64,000 nucleotides of DNA, taken from contig NC_084896.1 in NCBI RefSeq assembly GCF_958979055.1, positions 25,422,501 to 25,486,500 of the forward strand, written 5' to 3'. The notes under the pieces were generated by a model. The model saw nothing but the letters and a program-made list of their open reading frames with translations, had not been told where the DNA came from and did no database searches. Below are positions 22,715-34,694 of the stretch, piece after piece; positions within the stretch are counted from its first letter, which is position 1; every line of letters begins with the position of its first letter. The stretch comes from Alnus glutinosa (taxonomy: Eukaryota; Streptophyta; Magnoliopsida; Fagales; Betulaceae). The position numbers were made by a program, and so were the translations under genes.

Positions 22715-24177
22715 TTAATTTCCGTAATCACAAACTTCAGATACCCTTTCAGTATGGCGGTGGTGGGTATATTCTTGGATAAGGATCTGATTCAAATCAC
22801 AGATAAATTTAGTACAAGTGATGAATTCAATATTAGCACCAGGAAAGCTAGTATACATATATATATATATACACCTAAACGAACGTTACCCGGAGGATAA
22901 TAGGACGAGGTTTGTGGCGGCCGTAGTGGATCTGGAGGTGGAGGATAAATTGATGTTGGTGGGTAAGGTGGGGGAGGATAGGTAGCTGGAGGTGGAGCAG
23001 AGTATGGAGATGGTGGATACACGGCTGAGTTAGGTGGGTACGAAGAGTAGGGAGATGGAGCATGGTAGGCCGAAGGTGCGTAAGGAGCAGTAGTATTTGT
23101 TGAAAGTGGCTTAAAATACAAAGGAACTTGAGGTGTAGGCAGCGTCACATATGGCGGTGCAGACGAAGCAAAGCTTGTTGCAGGTTGCTGCAATAATGAT
23201 CAATACAATTATTCAGCTCCAATGAAAAAATAACCTTCATGAAATAATAGAAGGAAATGCTATTGAATTAATAATCTGTTAATCACCCAAAGTACTGTAA
23301 TGATATTGTAACTTACTAGGGCATTAGAATAATGTAATATTGATCGCAATTCTCCTGCATTTCTGCAATGGAGGGAGAAAGATGTATGTTAATAACAGTC
23401 ACTAAATCTGGCCCATGAAAAAGGGTATTAACTACTATATATTATTGTTTACGAGTTCTTTAACGGTATTTACCTGCCACCTTTAGTCTGAAGCGACCAG
23501 GTGGTGTCGTCGAAACCTCGAGAAAGCACCTTCTGCAATTGAATCCTATATATCACAAAACAAAAACGAAAATCAAAACCATACCATTAAAATCTATCCA
23601 AAAGGGTCTAAAAAACACACAAAATCATTTAAAAAATGCAATTACGTACTTTCCACTGCCGATGAAGTCGTCGGATTTAAGGGTATTGCTGTTCCAAACG
23701 GTGACATTTATCTCCCTAAGACCTTCGATTAACGTAAACACGAACTTCTCCTGGAATGTCGGATTCTTATCACCGTCTGTACGTATATGCACCAAGAAAA
23801 AATGAAAATGGGTCAAGACTCAAGACTAGGATCTCATAGCAGTCTAGAGAGAAAATAAACAGAATAAAAAAAAAAAAAAAAACGTAGAGAACATGTTTGT
23901 TTGAGATCTGAGAGAGAAATTGGGCACAAACCAGTGCAAGTCCTGGTGCGGAACTTGGTGCTACCATATTCGAGGCACACGTACGGGTCCTGCCGTGAGA
24001 TCCACTCGGTGTCCTTCAACTTGTTGCACCCAACAACTGCCCCAAACAAAAATCCAAGATGAACAAGAAGGACATAAAGATGGGTTCTTTCTTTGGTTAT
24101 TAGTTATATAAAGGAATAGAAAGAAACTATTTACCAGTGATCTCAAGAAGCTGGCCTTGAATACCAGTAATCGACAT
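22715..24177 (-). CDS. SRC2-like C2-domain protein, copy C
   Basis: Exons 24177-24135, 24036-23932, 23776-23650, 23545-23474, 23362-23317, 23187-22890 and 22773-22715 join in frame to 249 aa. Exon lengths of the C2 part (43, 105, 127, 72, 46) equal those of copies B and D. The C2 domain has DPYVCLEYGSTKF, DGDKNPTFQEKF, NVTVWNSNTL and the intact SDDFIGSG. The tail is Pro/Tyr-rich and ends exon 6 at SSYYPPG. Membrane-associated calcium or lipid binding in stress signalling is inferred from the SRC2 family. Oddity: the exon 7 acceptor CCAG seen in copy B is CCAA here. The next AG, one base later, shifts the frame and replaces the PPPPY end by about 19 other residues (YTHHRHTERVSEV). That last exon is the least certain part. 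Introns are short because intron 4 lacks the extra DNA of copy B. Confidence 0.85.
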
Positions 24178-24249
24178 GGAAGAGTAAAGGCTGCGATTGA
24201 TATGGAGTTGGATGATGTATTGACCCTCCGTTATCGGTCTCCCTGCTTT

Positions 24250-24262
24250 CCTTTTATATATC
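24250..24262 (-). promoter_or_regulatory. TATA box of copy C
   Basis: The minus strand reads GATATATAAAAGG about 75-85 bp upstream of the start codon, aligned with the TATA motifs of copies B and D. Confidence 0.6.
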
Positions 24263-24632
24263 AGCCCTGGCCCCGGACAGGTTCCGGGAATAATCTTTTT
24301 TTTTTTTCTTTTTTTGAAATGGTTCCGGGAATAAGCTAATTCCGCGTTGTCTTTTTTTTTAAAAAAATTTTATATTCGGACTTCTGTAGGAAAGACTGGA
24401 GAAGGCACATATTGGCTTAATAACAAGTTTTTTTTTTTTTTTTTTTTTGGTTCAAATTGAATAGCAGTATATATATTTTTTAATTAAGTTTATTAGATTA
24501 ATATTTGTTCTTAAAAATAAATTTATCTATTAAAAAAAGAAAAATAATATAAATTCAATGACAAATTTAAAATTAACTTTGTTGTACGAAGATGTGCATC
24601 TACCACTTAACTAAAGATGGACTAAACCGGCC

Positions 24633-25048
24633 TCCTACTAGAAGGATGAATCTCAATTGGAATGTAGCTTTGGACAGAAAAAAGAAGAAGATGAGAGTGG
24701 GAGCGGTTGTGCATGACAATTCAGAAAAAGCCTTGGCAGCATTATCACGATAGTTCAATATATATTATTGATTCTGATGTAGCCGAAGTCGTGACTGCAT
24801 GGAAGGCTATGACATTTTGTCGTGAAATGGGGTTTCAAGAAGTGATCTTTGAAGGAGACTCCATGAACGCGGTTACTACCTTGCGACATGAAGCTTCTTG
24901 TTGGAGTAGGTTCAGCCAGATAATTGAAGACACCAAGATTAAGATTCACAGTTTGCACTATGATGTTAGGCACACTCGATGGGATGGTAACAAAGCAGCC
25001 CACCGATTGACCAAGTTAGTGTTGTCACAATTGCTAGATCAAGTCTGA
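24633..25048 (+). pseudogene. RNase H-like (RVT_3 type) domain pseudogene, copy 2
   Basis: The frame encodes MRVGAVVHDNSEKALAAL, then after a one-base deletion (TCACG versus TCCACG in copy 1) IDSDVAEVVTAWKAMTF, CREMGFQEVIFEGDSMNAV, TTLRHEASCWSRFSQIIED, and ends RLTKLVLSQLLDQV before TGA. This is the plant RNase H-like domain of LINE-related proteins: an acidic D in GDS and a late D in the WDGNKAAH motif are visible. The frameshift and the missing N-terminus make it a pseudogene. The 3' flank has AATAAAA-like signals. It is better preserved than copy 1 and supplies its empty MITE site. Confidence 0.75.
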
Positions 25049-25563
25049 CTGGACGAATGTCCTATTGTCCTTTCTCCATTCAGAGCACAATGCTCGCTGG
25101 GCAAGAGTTTTTTTATTGATTTATAATAAAATCACTTTGTTTTCAAAAAAAAGTAAAAAATAAAAAATAAAATTATATTCTATCATAATTAATATCATTA
25201 TTAGATGGTATGATAGAAAATTCGAATTAAGAACTTTAACAAAAAAAAAAAAATTGAAGGTATTTTTTTCTATCTAGAGTTATTTTATTATCCTAACTTT
25301 TGTTTTTTAAATAAATAATTAAATAATAATATCATTATTTTCTTATTTAATCTGATTAAATCTTAAATATTTAATTTAATAACAAAAACTAAAATCTAAG
25401 AAAAAATATATAACGGACTCAAAGGGCGATGACTTGAAAAAAAAAAAAAAAAGAAAGAAAGAAAGAAAAAAAAAAAAAAAAAAAAAAAAAGAGGAGGAAA
25501 AACAGTAGAAGTTTCGGATTCGGACCGTGTCCGTTGCCAGCGTGTTTAAAAGGTTAACACGCC

Positions 25564-25745
25564 GAGAAATGATCCATACACTCATTTCTCACAACAGCTC
25601 CACAACAAGCTGACGTGACTAGTAATATTTTATTATTTTTTTTGTTTTGTTTTCTTTTCTTTTTGTAAAAAAATAATAAAATATTACTAGCCACGTCAGC
25701 TTGTTGTGGGGTTGTTGTGAGAAAGAAGTGTAGGAATCATTTCTC
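25564..25745. mobile_element. Mutator-type MITE, perfect foldback, 9-bp TSD
   Basis: Arms of about 80 bp starting GAGAAATGATCC and ending with the complement are nearly perfect inverted repeats (CACAACAAGCTGACGTG against CACGTCAGCTTGTTGTG). The 9-bp direct repeat TAACACGCC flanks it (25555-25563 and 25746-25754). The homologous position near copy B (about 9458-9466) is uninterrupted. Nine-base TSDs indicate Mutator-like mobilisation. The transcript would form a long hairpin. Confidence 0.92.
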
Positions 25746-26215
25746 TAACACGCCTGCGTGAACTGCGAGGAATAAAATTGTTTTTTAACGTTTGCATAAA
25801 AAAGTTGTTGGTCCCACTTCTTACAGCTAAGCCAACTCTTTTCTTTTCTTTTCTTCTTCTTCTTCTTCTTTTCTTTTCTTTCTTTCTTTTTTTTTTTTTT
25901 CAACAAATGGACCTCATTATCTCACTTTCTACTCTTCAAACTAGAAGAAATAAAGCTAAGAAATAAAAAAATAAAAATAAAAATAAAAATAAAAACTAGA
26001 AGATATAAAAAATGATTTGATTTTTTTTTTTTTAAAGTAATGACTTGAATTTTTATTTTAGAAAAAAATGATAAAAAGTCAAATCCTTAAATGTTTTTTA
26101 TTAAAAAAAATCGATTTTTTTTAAAATATAAATCCTATACCATAAGGTTTTTCTTTAGAATAGTGATATTTTTTTATGCTTAAGCCGTTGAATATTTTTA
26201 AGCGAAAATTGTACT

Positions 26216-26818
26216 ATTAGTTTTTGTAGCTTACTTAAATTATAAATCGTTACATCTGGTATCAAAATTAATTTAGAGATCCCTGTAGTTGACTTAATTT
26301 ACAAAATTGCTCCTTGGAGTTAAATTCAGTTAAAAATTTTGACACATTCCGTTAGGCGCTACATCAGCACTAATAAAATGACGACACATGTCGATTATAA
26401 TAAAAAATTTAAATAAATAAAATTTAAAAAATTATTTTTAAAAATAACAATAGAACAAAGGCATCTAGGGGTGGCGTGTGACCACCCCCCCAGGGGCTGG
26501 GGGTAGCCACATGGCCATCCCGGGCCACCTCTGGGGGTGGCCGCATGCCATCCCATTGGCTGGCCCTTTTCTCATTTCAATGTTTTTTTTTTTTTTTAAA
26601 AATAATTTTTAAAGTATTTTATTTATATTTTTTTTATTATGATTGACATAGGTCACCATATTATTGGCGCTGACAAGTTGCCTAACGGAATATGTCAAAA
26701 TTTTTAACGAAATTTGACTCCAAAAAGTGATTTGTAAATTAAGAACTACAAATATTTATGAATTAATTTTGATACCGGAGGAAACAATTTATAATTTAAG
26801 CCAACTACGATAACCCTA
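26216..26818. mobile_element. Long-TIR foldback element, copy 2
   Basis: Same structure as 9880-10466: arms with TAGTTGACTTAATTTACAAA, a GC-rich centre GGGGTGGC, and matching ends. It occupies the same relative position upstream of an exon-1 relic, so it duplicated with the unit rather than inserting anew. Confidence 0.7.
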
Positions 26819-26937
26819 TTTTTAATTTGACTAACTTTATCAATAATAAAATCATACATGTCTATAAAGCAATAGATATTGAAAGGGCTCAACTATGTGG
26901 AAGGAGCCTTGGGGTGTTTTATGTTAAATCACTATTT

Positions 26938-26989
26938 CCAATTATCTCAAGAAGCTCGCTTTGAATACCAATTATATATAATCGACATA
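26938..26989 (-). pseudogene. Solo exon-1 relic of SRC2-like gene (R2)
   Basis: Exon-1-like sequence with the same short insertion after the start as R1, R3 and R4. The 5'UTR is split by the foldback at about 27010-27210. The promoter-like remnant CGGCCCTAAGGAGACAGGTT lies at 27272-27291. No later exon follows. Confidence 0.75.
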
Positions 26990-27663
26990 TAAGTGGTATG
27001 GATGGATTATGATCGATCTTTTATAATTATTTGTCTCAATTTGAGAGAATTCGAGCAGATAATTGTGAGAGACCACTTATGAGACTCACCTGACCAAATA
27101 AAAATTAAACTACTCAATCACTTATTCGATTAGGCGAGTCCAGTAAATAATCTCTCACAATTATCAATCTAAAATCTTTTAAATTCTAACAGATAATTAT
27201 AAAAAATTTTAATCCGGCATTAATGATGTATCGACCCTGTTACTGTTACCGGTCTACTCTCGCCCGGCCCTAAGGAGACAGGTTCTATGAATGATCATCT
27301 AATTCCGCGCATGTCATTTTTATCAAAAAAATTTATATCCTGACTTTTGTAGGAAAGAACTGAGAAGGCATGCACATACGTATTGGACTATAGAAATTAG
27401 AGAAATTATATATTAATTTCATTATTCTTTTTTCATCATTACAAAGTTGATATTGTACGGTCATCATAACATCATAGCATTTGATGCTGGAGAATTAGTT
27501 TATTGATTTGAAGGACCACACCTAAAGTCAGCTTTGGAGAGAGAGATGAGAGGGGTATAATGGGGGTGATGAATGGTGATTTATACAAAATTTAATTGTA
27601 ATTTTTACTGTTATATTAAAGAATGTGCATTTGGAAGTAGCATTTCTCATTTTTTTTTTTTTT

Positions 27664-27838
27664 TGAGAAATGCTATATAATATACTTTCATCCTACCATC
27701 ATCTTACTATATATGCTGATGTGATATTGTTAATTTATTTTTAAATTAATTTAATTTAAAAAATCATTAATAAATTAATAATGTCACGTTAATATAGTAA
27801 GATACTAATGAGATGAGTATATATCCTTTAGAATTTTC
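27664..27838. mobile_element. Foldback MITE GAGAAATGCTAT, copy 2
   Basis: Matches the element at 11722-11897. Its right part is repeated at 27845-28000 (ATATGCTGATGTGACATTG), giving a partial tandem duplicate. Confidence 0.55.
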
Positions 27839-28790
27839 TCAATTTTCAACGTTTGCATATATGCTGATGTGACATTGTTAATTTATTTTTAATTTAATTT
27901 AATTAAAAAAATCAATATTAAATTAATAATGTCACGTTAACATAGTACGATAGTAATGAGATGATTGTATATCCTTTAGAATTTTCTCAATTTTCAACGT
28001 TTACATCCCACTTGCTATGGCTCAGAATACTCTTTTGATTTGGTCCTAGTTAGGGCCTACTTCTTAATCAACATATGGATCTCACTTTCTACTCTCCAAA
28101 CTAGAAAAAAATAAAAATAAATAAAAAGGAATTGATTTTTTTTGTTTAGAAAAAAAAGAAAAAAAAAAGTCAAATACTAAAAAGTAGAAGAAAAAGAAAA
28201 TCGATATTTTTAAAATATAAACCCTACCCATATTATCCCACAATATGTATAATATTGTTTTTTTCTTCTTTAGAATAGTGATATATTTTATGCTTAAAAT
28301 GCGTATGTTGTGGAATATTTTTCATTTGACTAAGTTTATCAATTGTAAATCATACATGTCTACAGAGTTATCACATGAACGGACCATAAACTTTTTATAC
28401 CACAAAAAATAATTTATAATTTAAATTAATTTCAAAAACCAATAATGCAATTATTTCAAAAACAAACTAAGAAAAACAGTAGAAGTTTCGGATTCGGACC
28501 GCGTGTTTAAAAAGTTGACTCGTCCGCGTGAACTGCGAGCAATAGAATTATTTTTTCACTTTTGCATCCTAAATAAACGTTAAAAATGTTGTTTTTCAAG
28601 GTCCCACTTCCTATAGCCGAGTCAACTTTTTTTTTTTAACAGATAGCTGAGTGAAATCTTTTGATTTGGTCCTTCCTTTTTTTTTCCTTTCTTTTTTTAG
28701 ATCAACAAATGGAGCTGACTTTCTACTCTTCAAAGAAATAAAGCTAAGAAAACAAAAAAAGAAAAAAAACTAGAAGATATAAAAAATGAT

Positions 28791-28834
<44 letters not shown>

Positions 28835-28900
28835 TAAAGTAATGACTTGAATTTTTATTTTAGAAAAATATAAATCCTTATACCACAAGGTTTTTCTTTA

Positions 28901-29519
28901 TGTTGGGAAATAATTCCGACCCTGTCGAATGGACTGAATCTTTGGTCAACCAAAGTTAACGACAGGCTATCGAAACCAGACCTATTGGGCTCATCAGCAG
29001 AAAGGCCCAATAGGTCATAATAATATTTCACCGAAGCCATCTTACACAGAGTTGGTAAAATACCGAGTCCGCATACACCCCGGATCCAGTTAAAACCGAC
29101 CCAACGATGATCATGAAGGTGCCCCATGATCTAAAACGGTTAAAATTGACTCCACGATCCGCACGATAGGGATTATTATGGAAGGTGCCCCATGATTTAG
29201 AGCCGGTTGAAGACTGACTCCCCGATGATTGTGGAGCATGTACCACGATCCCACGATCTGGATGGTCGACAAATGCTCTAGGCTTGACACATGGTCCAAT
29301 GAAACAATCGGACCACTCTCAACACTTCGTCTATAAATACCTCACAACTACGCAGATACATTTTGATTGCTCTTTGTGATAAAATGGATATACACTTGAG
29401 ATAATACTGACTCAAGCATCGGAGTGGAATTGTCGGGCTCCCCTGACGCATTTATTTCTTTTGCAGATTAAGTGGTTGTCGCAGATAGACAAATCACCAA
29501 ACCGGAATCTGTTATAGCA
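28901..29519. mobile_element. Solo LTR, 619 bp, TSD CTTTA
   Basis: It begins TGTTGGGAAATAATTCC and ends CTGTTATAGCA, with 5-bp direct repeat CTTTA on both sides (28896-28900 and 29520-29524). Inside are a TATA-like CTATAAATACC and the conserved plant LTR region with AAGCATCGGAGTGG followed by CTTTTGCAG. No internal retrotransposon sequence or second LTR is next to it, so it is a solo LTR left by recombination. The neighbouring array units lack it. Confidence 0.9.
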
Positions 29520-29592
29520 CTTTAGAATAGTGATATTTTTTATGCTTAAAATGCGCAAGCCTTGGAATATTTTTAAGTGAAAATTGTACCAT

Positions 29593-30189
29593 TAGTTTTT
29601 GTAGTTGACCTAAATTATAAATCATTACATCTTGTATCAAAATTAATTTAGAAATCTTTGTGGTTGATTTAATTTACAAATTGTTCCTTATAGTCAAATT
29701 TTGTTAGGCGTCACGTTAGAACCAGTAAGATAGCGACACGTGTCGATCATAATAAAAAATATAAATAAATAAAACTTAAAAATTTATTTTTAAAAAATAA
29801 AAATAGAAAAGGGGTGGCTGTCAGTTGGGCAACCACCCCCAAAGGCATCTAGGGGTGGCTTGCCACCACCCCCAAGGGTTGCGGGTAGCTGCGTGGCCAC
29901 CCCCGGCCACCTCTGAGGGTAGCTCCCATTGGCTGGCCCTTTTCTCTTTTCATTTTTTTAAAAAAATAATTTTTAAAGTATTATTTATTTATATATTTTT
30001 TTTATTATGATCGACACGTGTCATTATCTTATTGGTGTTGACATGGCGCCTAACAGAATATGCCAAATTTTTTTAACGGAATTTGACTCCAAGAAATGAT
30101 TTGTAAATTAAATCAACCACAAATATCTATAAATTAATTTTGATACCAGATAAAACAATTTGTAATTTAAGCCAACTATAATAACCCTA
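29593..30189. mobile_element. Long-TIR foldback element, copy 3
   Basis: Same family and relative position as 9880-10466 and 26216-26818; the centre contains GGGCAACCACCCCCAAAGGC. Confidence 0.7.
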
Positions 30190-30307
30190 TTTTTAATTTG
30201 ACTAACTTTATCAATAATAAATCATAACATGTGTATAAAGCTATACATATTGAAAGGGTCAAATATGTGGAATGAGTCTTTGGGTGTTTTATGTTAAATC
30301 ACTATTA

Positions 30308-30359
30308 CCAATTATATCAAGAAGCTCGCCTTGAATACCAATTATATATAATCGACATG
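30308..30359 (-). pseudogene. Solo exon-1 relic of SRC2-like gene (R3)
   Basis: Exon-1-like sequence as in R1, R2 and R4, with the insertion after the start codon. A foldback (about 30370-30580) splits the former 5'UTR. The promoter-like segment at 30613-30660 retains CTATAGAGCCCGGCCC, close to the TATA region of copy D. Confidence 0.78.
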
Positions 30360-31149
30360 TAATTGGTATGGATGGATTATGATTGATATTCTATAATTAT
30401 TTATCCAAATTTGAGAGAATTTGGACAGGTGATTGTGAGATACCATTTATGGGACTCATCTGAATAAATAAAAATTGGGCTGTCTAACCACTTATCCGAT
30501 TAGGTTGATCTTATAAGTGATCTTTTACAATCACCTATCCGAATTCTCTTAAATTCTAACAAATAATTATAGAGAATTTTACTTCAGTAAAAATGATGTA
30601 TCGACCTTGTTATCGGTCTCATTCTCTCCTTTCTATCTATAGAGCCCGGCCCAGCCTAGGGAGACAGGTTCTAGTTCTATGAATGATCATCTAATTCCAC
30701 GCATGTCTTTTTATAAAAAAAAAAAATATATATTATATCTTGACTTTTGTTGGAAAGAATTGAGAAGGCATGCACGTACGTACTGGACTAGAGAAATTAT
30801 ATATATCATTTGATGCGGATCATATGGTACGGTCATCATAACATTTGGGGTGATGAACGGTGATTTATACAAAATTTAATGGTAATTTTTACTATATAAC
30901 ATACTCTTATTTCATCATTATCTTACTATATAGGTTAATGTGACATTGTTAATTTGTTTTTAAATTAATTTAATAAAAAAATTAATAATAAATTGACAAT
31001 ATTACGTTAATATAGTAAAAATAGTGGTGAGATGAGTGTATGCTCTTTTGAATTTTTCTCAATTTTTAACGTTTGCATCTTAATTGGTCACGATATTGGT
31101 CCCATGCCACTTGCTATAGCTCAGTCAACTCTTTTGATTTGGTCCTCAT

Positions 31150-32690
31150 TGGGGAGTAATTCTATCCATTTAGCATTTGTCCAATATTCGTCCATCACTG
31201 CTGATGTGGCGCCATGCCACGTCAGCAGCCATTATTTTAAAAATAAAAATAAAAATTTGAAAAGCAAAGAACAGAGCCATTTTCTTCCCCCAAACATTTT
31301 CCCCCCAAATCTTTCCCTCCCTCCATCTCCTCCCTCAACCCACCGTGAAATCAACCAAGCGAGTCCGCCACCGTCGACCACCCACGAGCCCGTCGCCGGT
31401 ACGTCCAGCTCCATCTCCTCCTTCCACGCCACCGATTGCCACCCACCAACTGCCCCACAAGCACCGCCACCAGTTGCATCCATCTCCATCTCCATCCACC
31501 GTAGCCGACGACCCATCTCCGTCTCCATCCACCGCACAACTCCGAAGAGCCCAGCCATCAAAAGAGGTAAGGTTTTCCTTCTCTTTTTTTTCTTTTTTTT
31601 TTCCTCAATTTCCTCTCCTCTAGTAGTGTCAGAATAATGGGTTTGAAACTCATATCTGGCTTTGGGGTCTGAATCTCTAATCCCTCAAACCCTTTATAGT
31701 ATGTGCTTAGGGTTTTTTTTTTTTTTTTTTTTTTTTTATCTTCCAAGCTTCGTAAAAATTGGAGTATTCCTTTTGGTATTATGGATTTGAATGGCTGAAG
31801 GGTTGCCGCGCTGGTAGCTAGGAAGTTGGGTTTTTTGGCTTTGTTATACTAAAAATTGTTGGTATGCTAAATGTGTAGTTTCGGTTTACTGGCTTTTGTA
31901 TTGTTTGTTTGTTAAGTGTGTAGGTTTGAGGATTTTTGATGTGGGGTTTGGCTGAGTATGGATGGTTGGGCTTTTGGTTGTGTTTTTTGTTGTTGTAAAT
32001 ATTCTGGGTTTTAGCTTGGTGTTTCTAGCCTGCCGGAGTATTCTTTGTTTCTTTTGTGTTTGGAATGAAAAATCTAATTCATAAAAAAAAAAAAAGAAAA
32101 AAAGAAAAAAAAAAAAGAAGTCATACACATAGGGGTCAAATCTTATTCTCCACATTTATTTTTTTAAAAGTTAGTTTGGATATTGCTTGTGGGCATTGCC
32201 AAGTGCCAACCACCTTCACTCTTTAGTTTGGATTTTTGCTTGTGGCCGTTGCCAACCATCGATCCCCGGCCCCCAATTATTTGTTGGTGCCAATCTATAA
32301 CGTGACTTTCATACGTTTGAGTTTGTTGGCTGCCCTGTCAATTGACTGGCAATAAAGGCCATATATGGCAGTTTGAGACTTGAGAGGAAAAGAGATAGAT
32401 TATGGGCTGGAGATGTGGCCGAATCCTCCTCAACTGCCCTAACTATATCATAAATACGGGCCCACTAATATTCCTATTCCTACTACAGTTTTACATAATG
32501 CTAAAAATCATACTCCCATCCAAATTTCTCTATCACGTCTTTAAGAGTTGATGGACATTGATACGTTAACTCATTAAGAAGGGACGGGATGGATCGAGGT
32601 CTAGTTTTTAGCATTACTCTTTATATAAAGGCCCTGCAATTTGTCGTACTCTTATCCTACTGCAACATCAATAACAGAATTTCATTTTAT
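31150..32690. other. Unit-specific inserted region, no gene recognised
   Basis: Compared with the neighbouring unit at about 33890-33905, this block interrupts the array. 31195-31225 is a GCTGATGTGGC palindrome. 31260-31560 is C-rich with short overlapping open frames and a donor-like AGGTAAGG at 31565. 32080-32117 is A-rich, like a degraded poly(A). A foldback with TAATGCTAAAAA ends spans about 32496-32622. The first part may be a retroposon; no protein family is recognisable. Confidence 0.45.
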
Positions 32691-32930
32691 TTTATTTTTT
32701 AAAAATAATTTTTAAAGTATTATTTATTTATATATTTTTTTTATTATGATCGACACGTGTCATTATCTTATTGGCATTGACATGGCGCTTAACAGAATGT
32801 CAAAATTTTTAACAGAATTTGACTCCAGGAAACGATTTGTAAATTAAGCTAACCACAAATATCTATAAATTAATTTTGATACCAGATAAAACAATTTATA
32901 ATTTAAGCCAACTATAATAACCCTATTTTT
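32690..32930. mobile_element. Long-TIR foldback element, right half only
   Basis: Matches the right half of the family (ATGATCGACACGTGTCATTA to AGCCAACTATAATAACCC). The left arm and GC-rich centre are missing, replaced by the inserted block at 31150-32690. Confidence 0.7.
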
Positions 32931-33044
32931 AATTTGACTAACTTTATCAATAATAAATCATAACATTTGTATAAAGTTATACATATTGAAAGGGCTCAAA
33001 TATGTGGAATGAGTCTTTGAGTGTTTTATGTTAAATCACTATTA

Positions 33045-33093
33045 CCAATTATCTCAAGAAGCTCGCCTTGAATACCAATTACATATAATCGAC
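33045..33093 (-). pseudogene. Solo exon-1 relic of SRC2-like gene (R4)
   Basis: Exon-1-like sequence with the same insertion as R1-R3. The 5'UTR foldback is at about 33115-33320 and the promoter-like remnant at 33351-33400. The flanks match R3 closely (about 2.7 kb apart), so R3 and R4 are recent tandem copies. Confidence 0.78.
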
Positions 33094-33437
33094 ATATAAT
33101 TGGTATGGATGGATTATGATTGATATTTTATAATTATTTATTCAAATTTGAGAGAATTTGAACATGTGATTGTGAGATACCATTTATAGGACTCACCTAA
33201 ATAAATAAAAATTGGGCTGTCTAATTACTTATCCGATCAGGTGGGTCTTATAAGTGATCTTTCACAATCATCTATCCGAATTCTCTTAAGTTCTAACAAA
33301 TAATTATAGAGAATTTTAATTTGGTAAAAATGATGTATTGACCTTGTTATCGGTCTCATTCTCTCCTTTCTATCTATAGAGCCCGACCCAGCCCAGGGAG
33401 ACAGGTTCTATGAATGATCATCTAATTTCGCGCATAT

Positions 33438-33439
<2 letters not shown>

Positions 33440-33468
<29 letters not shown>
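33440..33468. repeat. TA microsatellite
   Basis: About 14 TA repeats in the R4 promoter flank. The R3 unit has a shorter AT-rich stretch here. Confidence 0.85.
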
Positions 33469-33470
<2 letters not shown>

Positions 33471-34427
33471 TGACTTTTGTTGGAAAGAATTGAGAAGGCA
33501 TGCACTTACGTACTAGACTAGAGAAATTATATATATCATTTCATTATCCCTTTTTTCATCATTTTAAAGTTGATGCGGATCATATGGTACGGTCATCATA
33601 ACATTTGGGGTGATGAATGATGATCTATACAAAATTTAATAGTAATTTTTACTATATAATATACTCTCATTGCACCATTACCTTATTATATAAGTTAATG
33701 TGACATTGTTAATTTATTTTTAAATTAATATAATAAAAATTTAATAATAAATTGATAAAATTACGTTAATATGGTAAAATAGTGGTGAGATGAGGGTATG
33801 CTCTTTTGAATTTTCTCAATTTTTAACGTTTGCATCTTGGTCACGATATTGGTCCCATGCCACTTGCTATAGCTCAGTCAACTCTTTTGATTTGGTCCTC
33901 ATTGGGTCCTACTTCTTAATCAACATATGGATCTCACTTTGACACTTTCTACTCTTCAAGCTAGAAAAAAATAAAAATAAAAATAAAATAAAAAGGAATT
34001 GATTTTTGTTTTGTTTTTTTTAGAATAAATGGATAAAAAGTCAAATCCTAAAAAGTAGAAGAAAAAGAAAATCAATATTTTTTTTTAAATATAAACCCCT
34101 TTATTTCACAATATTTTTTCTTTTCTTTTAGAACAGTGATATCTTTTATGCTTAAAATGCGCATGTCGTGGAATATTTTTCATTTGACAAGATTATTAAT
34201 TATAATTATAAATCATACATGTCTATAAAGTTATACATATTAAATCTGTGGAATGGGTTGGGGTGTTTTACTTTTAGTTATGCCTTTGACTATGAGAAAT
34301 TTGATAAAAACTAAACACAATTGAATAGACAAATGTTAATTTCAAAATAATAATAATAATAATAATAAAGAAGAGGAAAATGTTAGGTAAGACAACCATT
34401 ATTTCAAACAAAAAATGTGACCAACTA

Positions 34428-34630
34428 CACTACAAAAAAATTTGGAATTCTGGATGGTTTCAAGTTTCAAATTATCCAGAAATTGCAAAAAACTGTCTGA
34501 AAAAAAGTTTAGACGATTTATTTTGGACGGTTTCAAACTGTACAGAAAAATGGGTCGCTAATCCGGGTTATGGACAGTTTAGGCAAACTGTTCGAAATTA
34601 ATTCTAGACGGTTTGGAAAAATCGTCCATA

Positions 34631-34694
<64 letters not shown>

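Noticed and set aside
31032..31637. 201-codon frame, Pro/Ser-rich, plus opposite-strand frames
   Set aside because: The C-rich stretch gives open frames in several phases; the start lies in unrelated AT-rich unit sequence and no family is recognised.
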